This document shows positions 24,245-37,289 of a stretch of DNA of 64,000 nt, piece after piece. Each line of letters begins with the position of its first letter. Position 1 is the first letter of the stretch. The notes beneath the pieces are model-generated. The model did no database searches and was not told the DNA's origin. It worked only from the letters and a program-made list of their open reading frames with translations. Location of the stretch: positions 620,001 to 684,000 of the forward strand of contig NC_033556.1 of the NCBI RefSeq assembly GCF_001680005.1, written 5' to 3'. This DNA is from Plasmodium coatneyi (taxonomy: Eukaryota > Apicomplexa > Aconoidasida > Haemosporida > Plasmodiidae). A program made the translations under genes and the position numbers.

Positions 24245-27200
24245 ATGGCTCCGTCCAAGGGTGACGATGAAGATAAAGTATTCGGCCCGCTAAAGGAAGA
24301 ATGGTTGCAGCAAGAAGGGTATAGTACTAGTAGCAGGAAGGCAGGGGAGGTATAATATTATGATACAATCTATGTGTACAGTGTTAATATGTTCTTGTTT
24401 CGAATCATATTGTTCTATTCTAGTAAGAATAAATATATCATATGTGAGTAATATATATTCATATATTATTCTAATTTATAGACTAAATTAATTACAGAAA
24501 TAAGGGGTTGGCTGAATGATTTCCTTCAAAAAATGAATGATGAAGATGATAGTGGAGCAGCTCAGGAAGGATGTAAAAGCATGAGCGAGACAGAAGAAAA
24601 GAAAGTATGTGAATTCATTTTAAAAAATTTGTTGAAAATATGGACAACGCCCAAAGGAGGGAACACTAAAGAAGAAATTAATAGAAAAGTGAAAGAGTAT
24701 GTCCAATGTGCAATACTGAAGTTGTGGTCAACCTTCTATCTGTCTGATCATTGTGATAAGGAGAATGCTGTAAGTAGCGCATTTGCTAAAATAAAAGAAT
24801 TGGGCACAACACTTAGTGGAGGGGTTGTGCATGAGGAATGCGATTATAGTGAAGTACTGGAACCTATGAAAGTATTGGAACAACCGATGATACAACATAT
24901 TGGGACTGCTATAGAAAAGAATACGAAAGTTATGGAATTAATAAATAAAAACCCAACAGGGAAGCAGGGTTGTGAGGAAAAAAGGAGGAATTTAACAAAA
25001 TTAGGTCTCTCGAGTAGTAATACTGGTAGCATTAGAACGAAGAATATGGCACCAACAGCAAGCGCCCAACACACGGCGGAAGGGGGAAAGAAAATAACCG
25101 CACAGCAGCTTCATTTCATCACCAATTTAATAACAGAATGGATGAAAGCACACAGTATGGCAGAAATGGACAACTTTGAGGTAAATGAACTTTTTACATA
25201 TGAAAAAGAAAAAGTAAAATTATAATGTAAAAATAACATAATGTGGAAGGAATAATTTCATAGTTTATATATAATTTAAAAGCGCATAGGAAGGAATAAT
25301 GTGTATGTACATACACACACATGTATGGATGTTCATGGTTATATATTTCTTAGAAAAGCATATGGGATGAGTTGAAAACAGTATTTACGGACATGATGAA
25401 TAATATACAGGATGATGGGGAAAAGGATAAAGAAAGTTGTGCCTCGTTGAACAAGGACTGGAATAAGGAGTTATGTAAAATATTAATAAGAATGTTTCTT
25501 TGGATGGATGGATTAAAACAAGAGCACGCAGCGATAGGGCCAAGCAACTTAAGGCACACCACTTGGACAAAAAGAGAGAATGAAATTAGATCAAAACAGA
25601 AGGAACTGCACTCTTACTATAGATGTTTGCTTGGTAAAGTAACAATATTGAGTATGTTAGGCGATCATTGTAATTTAAGGGAAGTAGCCTCATTCGTTAA
25701 TAGTAAGATGCCAGGTATCAGGACAAGTCTCCGTGTTGGCAAGGGGAATGAATTATGTCAGGAAGTAGATGTCGGGAGTTTAGTATTAGGGGGAAAGTTC
25801 ATGAGCGGGCAAATTAAGGAATGGATAGAGGAATATAAGAGGGATAAGGATAATAGAGAGGGGTTATCAGAAGTAAAAAAAGGAGAGAGCAAACTGCACA
25901 GATTAAGGGCCGAAGGACAAAATGAGAATTATTGCCCAAAGCAGCAGAACCTTGACAGAGCAACCCTAAGTAACTTAGAAATAAAAGTAAACGACGGTGA
26001 AAACCTGTCTCTAGATGACGGCAAAGACACTAAAACATCGGGGAAGGAAGAGTTGAATAAGGTATTGAAGGAAGCAGTAGCAAAAGCAAAGGGGAAGGAT
26101 AATTTTTGGACGGATAGCTTAGTGAAGCAGTTAGCAGAAAGTTTAAACAAAAAATTTCAAGACCACAAGGCTGAAGTTCAACGCAGGAAAGCTGAAGCAG
26201 CAGCTGTATCAAGTCGACCTGGCAATCTAGCCAGGAACGAACAATCAGTGGGGGATGATCCTCCCTTATCTCCTACAACACAAAGAGGACCAGTATCTGC
26301 ACATCCACAACCACCTCAACAGCAAGGTAAGTAGAACATAAACATAACATTAAAAGAAAAAAAAAAAAAAAAAAAAAAAAACAGAAAAAAAGAACAACCT
26401 TAAGGGAGAGAGAGGAAAAAACAACATTAAAGGAGGGAAGCATTTTGGGGAAAGGACTTGAGGGAAAGAGGAACGAGGGGGAGATAGAGTAAGAGTCTAA
26501 GGAAGGGAAGGGGTTAAAGAAAAGACGGGGTAGTTTTCGGTTTTAGGGGATGGAGGGTGAAGGAAAGGAAGCAAAGGATGTCTAAGGAGGAGGGAAGGAA
26601 ACCGGACAAGGGGGGAAAGGAAAGCGGACAAGGGGGGAAAGGAAAGCGGACAAGGGGGAAAGGAAAACGGGCAAGGGGGAAAGGAAAACGGGCAAGGGGG
26701 AAAGGAAACTGAACAAGGGGGTGAACTGGACAAGGGGGTGAACTGGACAAGGGGGTGAACTGGACAAGGGGGACAAGCGAACAAGGGGTCAAACAGGATA
26801 ATGGGAAAAAAACCGAACAAGGGGTCCAATCGGAGAAGGGGTAATTGGACAAGGGAGAAAACCGTACAAGGGGGACAACCGGACAAGGGGCAACCTTCTA
26901 CGTGTACCCTGAAAAAGGGTGCATCAAAAAGAAAGAAAAAAAAGAAAGAGAAAGAAAGGGAAGGAAAGGAAAGGAGAATGGAAAAGAAGGAAGAAAAAAA
27001 AAGAAAAAAGGGGAATGTAGAACAAAGGAATCTACCCCTACTGTCCATGTCTTCAGTCACTGTTTTCTTCGTCCCTCACTTCCTTGTTATAGGTATTGAA
27101 TGTACGGATAAGGCAGTCTTATGTGAACGTGTAACATGTGTAGCAGAAAGATGGAGAGCAAATAGGGAGGTAAATAGTGTATCCTTCGGAAGCAGCTGGG

Positions 27201-30200
27201 TAAACATTCTTACTATTGATTATAATACAAAGAAATATAATGAATAATGTGTTTTATACATAGTAACGTCCCAGGGTCTAGCATAAATACGGTTTGTGCA
27301 TTGATTTCTTATGTATATGTTCCTTGCTTTCTCCTTATTAGCGGAGTACATTCTGGGATAAAGACGTCCAGAAGAGATTGGGGGACCTGTCCAGTGCTAT
27401 GACGAATGGGGGTACAACGGACCATGCTTCATGCAACGACATTACAGTGACAGATGGTTCATCTGTAGAATCAAACAAGCAAGCATGTAATTATATTGTT
27501 CGGGGATTAGAGCATATATATCGTATTCAAAAGGAAGGTGATAGAACCAATGCTGAAAATATAAGAAAGTCGGATGATAACCAATTATTTACGAGAACTA
27601 TGAATTGTGTTCTATTAAATGCATACGCAGACAGATTGGAACAACAGTCGCCTTGTTCCCAAAACGAAGGCGTGAAGCACGCCTTCAATGCTGGGAACCA
27701 ACTTTGGAATACTATATGTAAGAATAATGGTGATACTAATTGTGTTCCTTGTAAAAGGGAACCTAACTTCGATTGTGAAATAGAGTATAAAAATAAAAGT
27801 TACAATGACAAAACCGAAGTAAAGGACGAAGTGGAAAAACTGCTCCAGCAGAATGGGCAAATAACAAATTCTTTGTCTACTATAAGTTCTACTAATAATA
27901 CCTTATGTCAACGTGTACAATGTGTAACAGTTAAATGGTTTAAGGACAGAATATATTCAGAATATAGAAAGCAGGATTGGGTAAGAAGGGGAATAATATT
28001 TTTTGTTCACTGTATTCAACGTCATTTCAATGGAACATGTCCCCTTCTACATATGACAAAAAAAAGGGGGGCGGGGACGACCATAAGTCCTGCACGTACT
28101 TGGCGTACATATACATATATGTCCCGTTCCTTCTGCCTTTTTTCATTTTCACAGTGTACATTCTGGCGGGAGAATGACGTGGGAAAAGTATTGAGAGATC
28201 TGTCTACTGCTATGAAGAATGGAAGTAAAACAGACGACAAATACTGCGATGACATTACAGTGACAGATGGTACATCAAATCCGCAGGCAAACAAAAAAGC
28301 ATGTAATTTTATTGCTAGGGGGTTGGAAGACATATATAAGATTGAGCCATATGGGGGTTGGACGGGGAATGGTGCTGAGGAAAAAAAGAAGAAGAACAAC
28401 AACCAACAATTTTATCGAACTATTGGATGCGCCTTCCTGAATGTGTACGCCGATATGCTGGAAAAACTGCCTTGTGTAAGCAACGATGTCGTACAAAAGG
28501 CCTTTGGTAAAAGTGATCAAATTAAAACTAACTCAACTACATGCAAGACAGATCCTAATTGTGTTACTTGCACAAGGGAAAAAAATCTAAAGTGCACACT
28601 AAGCGTGGAGGATAATCTGTTGAATAAGGTAAAAGGTACAAGTTGCGAAGGGGACAAACAAAATATACATAAGAAGTTGGGTAAAATGCTCAACCCAAAT
28701 GAGAACGGGGACCCAAAAGTAAGACAAGCTCTGAAAGAAATAAATAACATATGTCCACCACCTCCATCAGTCAAACCAGCCACAGCAGCAAAACCGGTAG
28801 AAGCACCAGCAGCTGCTGCACCAAGTGGACGATCTGATGGGGACACAGAACCCGTACCAGTATTACCTCCAGGAGTACCAAGTGGACCTCAGCAGGCAGA
28901 TTCAAATAAAGCACAACCAGGTAAAACTCCACAAATAAAGGCAGATAAGGTTGATATCTCGATGCCGGAAGCCGGTGGTCAAGCTCATATTGAAATTACT
29001 CCCGTAAGTACTCCTGGCCCAAGGAATGGTATGGATAACTCACCTGATCCTTTTGCAAATGATCCATTCGCTTCAGGGAGTATTGACGCAGCAGGTCCTA
29101 CTGTTACTGTTACAGCTAATCAAAGTCCTGGTTATTCCGGCCCAGGACCCACACATGCTGCTACAAATTTCTCAGGACAACCTACCGGTAAGGATAAAAG
29201 GAAGAAAAGAGAGCGGATACTTCCGCAAGAAGTGTTTACCGAAGGTTCACATAAAAAAAAAAGAGAAAGAGTAAGAAGGATAAATTTAACCACCCTTTTT
29301 TTCTTACTTCCTTTTTTAGGTTCTTCTGGTCCAGGTGGTGTTCCAGGTGCGGGTGTTAGTCCCGAGAGTGTTGGTGGTAACAGTCAAGGTGGTGCTCCAG
29401 GTAGCGACAGTAAAGGTCCAGGTGCTTTGGTACCTGGTGTTCCACCTGCAGGTGTCCCAGGTGCTCCAGGTGATGGTGTAAATGGTAGTCCAGGACAACA
29501 ACCACCTCCACCACCACCACCACCAGCAACATCAGAATCAACCTTAGGAGCAACAACCACAACACGACATGTTAAAAGAGGAAGGGGCGGAGCCACCATC
29601 CCTATCGCTAAACCAGTTGTTAGCAAGATTGACAACCTTTCTGACCTCCTTACCCCATACCTTCCTACCATTCCTGTCCTAATTGGTACTTCCGTCATAA
29701 GCTATCTGCTATGGAAGGTAAGCGAAGAAAGAAAAAAAAAAGAAAAAAAAAAAAAAAAAAAGGAGTGAAGGAGTGTAAGGTTTCACATTTTAGGGTGTGT
29801 GTGTAGGATTTCGCAATTTAAGGGTGTGTGTATGTAGGATTTCGCATTTTAGGGGTGTATGTGTAAGATTTCGCACACTTAGGGTTTGAAGTAGTAATTA
29901 TTGCTCTAAAAAGAAAACATTCACCCCTCTTAAAAATTGTTTTCTCCCTTTTTCTTTTTAGTATTTTTTCCTTGGTAAAAGAAGAAAACGTCACAGAAGA
30001 GCTCATCAAGTATCCGGTTCTCCTCCTTTAGGAGAACTCCTTGCTCATGTGGACGACCAGGCAGATGGTCCACGTGCATATACCTTAGTAAAGGAACGCA
30101 GACAACGAAAATCTACTCCAACGGGAATAACGAAGAGGCCAAAAAAACAGGGCGTTGGTCACCGCATGATTATTGATATTCATTTAGAAGTCTTAGACGA

Positions 30201-30357
30201 ATGTCAGAAAAGCGACTTACATTCGACGAAGGAAGATTTTCTTAAAATCATTGTGGAAGAATTTATGGGAAGTGAGTTCATAAAAGAGGAAAAGACTCGT
30301 GAGGAAGTTGTTCCTAAGGAACAGGTTCCAAGTTTATATTCCGGGTTTAGGGTGTAG
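24245..30357 (+). CDS. SICAvar: SICAvar variant surface antigen, eight exons
   Basis: Schizont-infected cell agglutination antigen, displayed on the infected red-cell surface and involved in antigenic variation. Exons: 24245-24349, 24482-25180, 25354-26326, 27093-27169, 27342-27980, 28155-29187, 29320-29717 and 29962-30357, all in frame, about 1,439 residues. Exon 1 encodes 35 residues (MAPSKGDDEDK...) with no signal peptide. Exons 2-3 are large and Cys-containing. Exons 5 and 6 are two copies of a Cys-rich domain beginning TFW and containing DITVTDG. Exon 7 is Gly/Pro-rich, then poly-Pro, then a TM helix (TIPVLIGTSVISYLLWK). Exon 8 is the conserved cytoplasmic tail (GKRRKRHRRAHQV, DIHLEVLDECQK, EFMGSEFIKEE, ending YSGFRV). 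The gene appears intact. Confidence 0.93.
26600..26900. repeat. G-rich tandem repeat in SICAvar intron 3
   Basis: Repeats of about 18 bp, GGACAAGGGGGAAAGGAAA and GGACAAGGGGGTGAACT, fill much of the 766-nt intron between exons 3 and 4. Six or more copies with runs of four to six G make G-quadruplex formation possible. Confidence 0.8.
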
Positions 30358-30960
30358 TAAATTTTTTTTTTTTTTTTTTTTGTTTTGTTTTGTGTATTAA
30401 ATTGTTTACATGTTGAATGTGTAATTAATATAAGTCGAAGTGAAAAATTTTTTTCCTCACTTTATTTTGATTTGTTTGGTAAAATTTTCTTTTTATTGCA
30501 GGTACAAAATGTGTTGATTGAATTTTTTTTACAAATTTTTACATCTATAATTGTTTTTAGTTTTAATAAATTTTTTTTTCCTTTTTAAGGTCCAATTATG
30601 GACATTCGAAAAGTGCTCCAAGTTGCGACCTTGTGCGGTGTCTCGGAGGTTCGCAAAAAAAAAAGTGTCTTAAAAAAAAAGAGTGTGTTCTTACAAAAAA
30701 AAAAAAAAAAAGGAACTGTGTGTACAATTACACAAATTTTTTACCATGTCACACATGTGTGTGGAAAACTTCTTTCTTTTGTGCATTCCATAATTCCCGG
30801 GTAATTCGATTATTATTGTGCATACTATTTACAATTAACGGAATGAGAACATCATATATGTGTTATTTATACATTCCCTGAAAAGCAGTGGAATAGTATT
30901 TATTATAATTTGAAAAAGGGGACATTACAAACACTACTCATAATTAATGAGAGAGGAACA
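30358..30960. other. SICAvar 3' flank
   Basis: T-rich 3' UTR-like sequence after the SICAvar stop. A block at about 30405-30560 is similar to sequence at 54060-54240, at the far end of the island, suggesting a conserved SICAvar 3' flank. Confidence 0.55.
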
Positions 30961-32432
30961 TTACATTGCTTGATAACGTATGTTCCTTCCATGTCTATTA
31001 TTTGTTCCTTTTCCTTTTCTGGTGCTGATAGATGATGGTGATGTACATAAAGAAGAATTCTCTGTTAAGTCACTCGTGGAAGCTTCCGTGGATTCATATA
31101 CTGTTGAAACCTCTGTAGAAGAATCGTCTTCTGTGAATGTACTAAAGTTAGGCCCCGCCGATCTTTTTCTCGTATTTCTTCCACCGCTGTTGTTGTTGTT
31201 TCCAAATTGGTTACGAAACCAAAAAGGTAGGGAAGTGTACTGAAAGAAAAAGAAGAAAGGGAAGGTTGGTAGTTTGTAATCTGTGCAGAATACATATATA
31301 ACGCAAAGCTCCCTCCTGATATACGCAGTTCATACAAAAATAGTGTCCACTTCTTATATATTACTGCACTTATCAGATGTTTAATAATAGTTACCTTATA
31401 TAAAAAAAAACTAACAAATGGAAGGCCTACTATTGGGATTATGGTAGAAGTGATAGTGGTAATGTTGCTACTTCCAGGGGAGGTGAGTGTGTCCGCCTGG
31501 TGTGTTCCATGTCCTCCTTCCTGCACTGTTGAACATTTCAATGTTGATGGTTTCGGAATATTGTTACTTTCACTGCCATGGAATTTGCTTTTAAATTCTT
31601 CACAATATGGATCATTATTATTTGTAGGTTTATTACAGTATTCAGTTAAAGCATTATATGCGGTAACAATACAATTCATGTATGTGCCATATTTCTTAGT
31701 ACATTCCGTACCACTTTTACTTATGAGGCCCTTTAATGTAGTGTAGTCATAAATGTAGTCGAATATTACTTTCCTGTGAAGAAAAAGATTTCTTTCAACT
31801 GGATCACAGATAATTTCACATCCCTCTTTCTTGTACGTAACCTTCACATTCTTACAGATCGAAGGTATCATGCCCGCAACGAAGTTACCATCCGTAGAAT
31901 TCCTGAATAAAAAGTCTCCAATCCAATAATATAAAGAATAACACCATTCATTATGGGAGATACTACTGTCCTTTATTTTGGACATACAACACCATGCACT
32001 TACAACCTTATCCGTATATCCCTGAGTACTAGTATGGTCGTCTAATGCGTCCTTTAACTCTGTTACACCAGAATCTTCGGCACAACTAGCGCATCCTGTA
32101 TTGAATTTACTGTAGAAATTATTTTGGGAAGGTAATTGTTCCAAATCATCCTGCTATGAAGGTAATTAATGAAATATATATGTACGTATTCCCATGTATA
32201 TATATTTTTTTTTTTTTTTTTTTGCGCTTCTCAATACTTTTTATGGTGTATGTTCAACACAAAGAATATGGTATATATACATATAGCTACATGTATATAT
32301 ATATATATATTTATATATATACATATATATATATGTATGTATATATGTTCATGTTGGCACAGCGAAGGAAGGGGGAAGGGTGGATGGAAGAAGTGAACTC
32401 ACCGGCAACAGCAGCTGGTTATATTGCGGCAT
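30961..32432 (-). CDS. KIR: KIR protein (pir family), intact
   Basis: Variant surface protein of the P. knowlesi interspersed-repeat (KIR/pir) family. Three exons: 32432-32403 (MPQYNQLLLP), 32150-31395 and 31239-30961, 354 residues. Exon 2 begins DDLEQLPSQNNFYSKFNTGC and has the spaced Cys residues of the family (CAED, WCCMS, WCYSLYYWIGD, CKN, CEIICD, CTKKYGTYMNCI). It ends in a TM segment (IIPIVGLPFVSFFLYK) cut by the intron. Exon 3 is the Ser/Thr-rich tail ending GRNIRYQAM, as expected for KIRs. The splice after LYK is the family-typical position. Confidence 0.92.
32190..32340. repeat. TA/CATA microsatellite in a KIR first intron
   Basis: Poly(T) at about 32204-32223 and dense TATATA/CATATA repeats at 32275-32345, within the intron between exons 1 and 2 of the first KIR gene. 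Confidence 0.7.
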
Positions 32433-33881
32433 TTTTTCCTATGTGTGTACACATTTCTATGTATATAGAATGGAATTACTTTTGTAATTGGTTTCCATTC
32501 ATTTATATGGAATACATATATATGTGTTTCTGTGATAAAACATCATATATATATGTTCCATAGGATGATTGTTATTATTATTATTATTATTATCAGATTA
32601 AGGTATGAGTGCCGTTTTTTTTTTTTATAATACCTTTTTTTTTGTAGGGGGGGCAGTGGGGTAGTGTTTTTTTTTTTTTTTTTTTTGTACACAAGGGTAA
32701 TACACTATACATATATATATACATCAAATCAGTTCATCATATATATATGGGAAGAGTAATATTCCTTCCCTTTTTTGAGTAGGAACTTTTTTTAGCATAT
32801 ATTCTATTCATTTATATGTTTTATTTGTTATTTAATGAGGGAGGTACTCAAATTTAAAAAAGTAAGCGAATAAAAAGGAGGAATATAATACAAATAACTA
32901 TTTGTTCATTGTATTCAGAAGGAAATGAAAAATTTTTTTACGTACTTCTTATAAGAACGCACACTCTTCATAATGTATACACCCTACCACCACCATAACA
33001 ACCTTCCTTCCACCCACCCCATACCCACATTCATTTTTTTTCTTCTTTTTTTTCTCTTCTGAAGTTACAGAACTAGGAAGGATTAGGAAGGTTCAGAATA
33101 GTTGGGTTTTCGGTTTTCCCTGCTTTTTTAATTGGGTACCATATTATTATATATATATACATATATGATTACATATATATATATATCATAGTGATCATCA
33201 TTTTTGGTGCAATCATTTTGTGCAGCTTTTTTCTTCCTTTTTTTTTTTTTTTGCTGTAATATATATAATAATAAGAAATGAATGAGAAAAATTTTACAGG
33301 TTTACAGTGTTCTGTGCACATATGTATACACTCCTTTCATCTTTTTCTTGACAAAGTGCAAATGATCCAATTAAGGTGTACAAGGAATAAAGCAAAATAG
33401 AGGGGTAAATTCTGTAAATTCATGTTGATGTTATTTCCCTTAACGTAGCATTTTCACAAAGGAGATCCATTTAAAATCACATTTAATTTTCTGTGTGCGT
33501 GCAACAATTATATGTGTGTTGCAGAATATAATATTATTATACATGATATGTGTGTACGGCACAATATTATATAATATATGTGTGTGTGGCACACACCATG
33601 TGAAGGAAATAAAAGCGCTACATAACCCTCCCCTACTCCGAACTAACCACCCCCCTCACAATAGCTCCTTCAACACAACACAACACAACGCATATGTGCG
33701 TACATGTACACATACATTCATTATAATAATTCCTATGAACTGAGGATGTTACATTAAATATTATATTCTACCATAGTAACGAATATTACATTCAACCATA
33801 GTAAAATATTACATTCTACCATAGTAACGAATATTACATTCAACCATAGTAAAATATTACATTCTACCATAGTAACGAATA
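32433..33881. other. Intergenic between two KIR genes
   Basis: AT-rich, with (TTA)n at 32570-32595, poly(T) blocks near 32615-32685 and a small C/T-rich repeat at 32985-33030. A tandem repeat at 33755-33895 touches the next KIR stop codon. No gene seen. Confidence 0.55.
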
Positions 33882-33895
33882 TTACATTCGACCAT
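33755..33895. repeat. Tandem repeat overlapping a KIR stop codon
   Basis: Units of ACCATAGTAACGAATATTACATTC alternate with ACCATAGTAAAATATTACATTC, giving a period of about 50 bp and nearly three periods. The last unit includes the stop codon and final codons of the neighbouring KIR gene. Confidence 0.8.
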
Positions 33896-35342
33896 AATGG
33901 ATGTTTTTTCTTTGCTGTTGTTCTGCTCTATTATTATTTGCTGCCTTTCCTCTTCTTCTGTTGATAGATTGTACATCAAAATCTATAGAATCTGCTATGG
34001 TTGAAGATGCTATTGTTGAACCGTTCTCTGTTGAGGTGTATTCCGTAAATGCATCAAAGTTGCTCCTAACGGATATTTTCCCTCTTCTGTTCCGTCTACT
34101 CCTGCTGCTGTTGCTATTCCCATATTTGTTGTGGATCCAGGAGGGTAAAAGATTATACTAATAAAAGGGAAGGAAAGAAAGAAGGTATAAATGTGTGTGT
34201 CATTTACAATGCACCATACACAATGTGCACACTTTATTCTATATTTGTTCTTTAAGAAAAAGAGAAATATGAATAAGATGCTTGTAAATAGCACTATTAT
34301 TTACATATTTTTAAAGGTATAATTTATAATTATAATTGTAATTGTCCATCATAAATGTAATTAATAATTGTAGTTATTACTTACCTTATAAAGGAAAAAG
34401 GTCATTGTAGGCAATCCTACTACACCAAGTATGGAAGAGATGGCTGCAGTGGTACCTATATCGGCTAATGATTTTTCCGTATATACGTTCTCACATTTTA
34501 TTTCTTGAGGATTTTTGTCATTGTAATGGTTGAACATTTCTTCAAATTTGTCACAATAGGCATTATCCGTACCATCCCCAGGATGTAGACTTGCATACAC
34601 TTTATTATAGGCTGAAAATGTCTTTTCCACGTGTTCGTTGTACTGAACAGTACAAGGATAAACCCCACTCTCATCATCCCCTAATTGTTCCTTTATTTTT
34701 TCATGGTCCATATAATACTCATATGCTAGTTTCATTTCGTTGAACTTTATTTGCTCAATATTGTTTGTGCAAATTTCTCCATAATTAATAGTAGTGAACA
34801 CCCCCTTCAGTGCATCGTAAATTTCATTCATAACTCTGGGGAAGGAAGTTTTTGTGCTTTCAGTGTTCCATACTTTATCACCCAACCAATAATAGAATAA
34901 ATAATATAGTTCACCACCCACTTTCTTCCCTCCTTCACTTTGGTCCTCTGCTCCATTAATTACCTTACACCAAGCTTTTGCAATGTTATCAATATGCTCC
35001 TGCAGATCTTCATAACTGCTTAATGCAGACGTTAATGCATTTTTCAATGCAGCCTTTTTCTCTTCCCACTTACACTCAGGTCCATCTTCCACAAGGGATT
35101 CGTTCCCTGTGTCGAATTTATTGTACTTCTGTTTCGATGGTAATTGTTCCAAAGCGTCCACCTATAAATGTAATTAATAAAAAGTGAAATGCACAAATGT
35201 ATGTTCCCATATATACTTTTCTTGCATTTTTTTCCATTAAATGGGGCACAAAAAAAAAAAAAAAATGGTAGATGCATATATGGATATACACACTCGTTAA
35301 AGCAGAAAAACAAACCCCTAATGGCCCCTTTTGTTCTGACAT
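33882..35342 (-). CDS. KIR: KIR protein (pir family), intact
   Basis: Three exons: 35342-35316 (MSEQKGPLG, GTTTGT donor), 35161-34385 and 34157-33882, 359 residues. Exon 2 starts VDALEQLPSKQKYNKFDTG. It has WCKVINGAEDQ, LYYLFYYWLGDKVW and YPCTVQYNEHVEKTFSAYNKVY before the TM region (AISSILGVVGLPTMTFFLYK). The tail is Arg/Ser-rich and ends RKNIHYGRM. It differs from the previous KIR in having fewer cysteines at the N-terminus of exon 2. The final codons lie inside a short tandem repeat, so the very C-terminus may be variable. Confidence 0.9.
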
Positions 35343-36030
35343 TGTTCACATGTGTACATATTCCTTTGCATATGTAATGACTTTGTGTTAGGAATGTGTT
35401 CTGTTTCTTCCTTCCTTATATATATATGTTCATATATATAAAACATGGAGTATTCAGGAGTTCTTCGTACATTTTGCAAAGTAATTATTATTAATGAAAG
35501 AATGAATATGAACAATTTTTTTTCTCTATTTATTTATTTTTTTTTTTCCTTCTTTCCTGAACAGGGAATGTTCCCCTCACTTTAAACACCATTATATACA
35601 AAATTCGCAAACAGTGAAAAATTCCTTTTGAGTGTATATGTATATATATATACGTATATATGTATTTATAAACATATGTATATATATATAAGTCCAGAAC
35701 TTAGAATGTAGGTAGTTTACACTTATTACACCCGTTAGAAGAAGAAGAAGAAGGGAGAGAGTGTGGGGGCAACATATATAATTTGAAAGGAGTCTGTAGG
35801 GGTTATTTTTTTTCTCATAAAAGGGAATAGGATTATTAAGGATGTTATCATCATAAATTGTATAGAATAGAACTAAAAATCATGTCGTTTTTACTTCAAA
35901 TTATTATCATAACTTTTGCATTAATTAGTATTGTGTACATTTTAATTACTTTCTTCCTTTAAAAATATATATTTGTACACACACACTCAAAAAAGAAGTA
36001 AACAAAAAAAAAGGAAGCAAAAACAAAAAA
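35343..36030. other. Intergenic, AT-rich
   Basis: Separates diverging KIR and exported-protein loci. It has a T-rich stretch near 35517-35548, TATA repeats near 35635-35690 and an AGA triplet run near 35740. No gene seen. Confidence 0.5.
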
Positions 36031-37289
36031 TTGGCACCATTCCCTGCAAAGCTGTTCATGCTTACCAGTACCTTATTCTTGTGGGCGCCATATCCCAACT
36101 ACGTAAGATAAGAATAACTGTTACACTCACCTATAGGAAAGAATTCACACACATTTTTATTATGATTAATGAACAATTTTTTTTTTCTTTTTTTTTTGCT
36201 GAGTGAAGGGGAAGTAAGAAGGAGGAAGAAGGAAGGGGGGGGAAGGGGAAGGGAAAACCTTCCTTTCCCCCGCCCCCCTCTTCTTTCCACGTTGTATTTA
36301 TATACTCCACAAATTATGAAAACACTTCCTTCGCCCTACAATCTTTTTCTTTTTTTTAGGTGACTGCAATAAGTACATCATCCAAGGGTGTCGAAACTAA
36401 GAAGAGAGGTACCACATTTGGCACCTCCACCAAAGGTGGTTGTGTAAAAACACAATTAAAACAAGAAAGTCGTGTTAAAACACTAAAATCCAAGTGGAGT
36501 GATGATGATGGTACATCTAACAACAACAATGATGACGAAGTCGTCCCTTTACAGAAGGAAAGAATAGGCAGCCCCTTTGATCAGAACGATAAAAAATTAT
36601 ATCACCAATTCCATGCAGCAAGAAGTGGTAAGAATGATAAAAAGGGACGTCCCAAAATGCATAATGATGGTGCTTCCTATCACCCCTTTTGGTAGAACCG
36701 TCACCACTGCGGTGCAATAGACCGCTCTTTGGACAGCAATTCCTCCCTGGACAGCACTTGCTCCATGGAAAGTGTTACTTCCCTATAAACAAACAACAGC
36801 AGCAGCAGCAGTTGCTGCTCTTTGGACAGCAATTCCTGCATGGAAAGCGGTTCCATGGACAGCCTCTTTGAGGAGGAAAGCGATGACTATCATTATGATG
36901 ATTATTCAACAACACCACATACAAAAAATGGAAAGGCGAATAACGGAAGAAGAGAAGTGTTATTCCAATCTAGGGAATTCCAACCCATGAATATTCGACC
37001 TAGGGGATGTCGACCTAGAGGGTTTTTTAATAAATTGTTATATATTATAAAAAGAAGATTATGGAAAAGAAAAGGGGAACCATTCCTGTCACCGTTGTTG
37101 TCATCACCTCTCGTATTGACTCTTTCCATTTTATATGTATTAGCTCTGTTTTGTATAGGTGTGATTGTGGGCCTTTCTATAGGTGGTCCACCACCACCAT
37201 ACTCTTGGCCTCTTTGTGGTTTTTCCATTGTTGCTTTTATGGTATATATTCTTTTGAGTGTACGTTTAGGTACAAATTGGAACGCTTAA
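36031..37289 (+). pseudogene. Decayed copy of a two-TM putative exported protein
   Basis: Paralogue of the gene at 38528-39792. Exon 1 (36031-36102, 24 codons) matches the neighbour's first exon in length and sequence (APFPAK... versus MAPFPTK...), but its first codon is TTG, not ATG. Exon 2 begins at 36360 after a TTTTTTTTAG acceptor. It is interrupted by in-frame stops at 36693-36695 (TAG) and 36786-36788 (TAA) and then continues in the same frame to 37289. The C-terminal part keeps two hydrophobic segments (TLSILYVLALFCIGVIVGL and PLCGFSIVAFMVYILLSV). Ser/Asp/Met repeats (SLDSNS, SMES) surround the second stop. Family not recognised. Confidence 0.75.

Noticed and set aside
26497..27247. 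Long open frames on both strands in SICAvar intron 3
   Set aside because: They arise from the G-rich tandem repeat. The flanking exons splice across with consistent phase.
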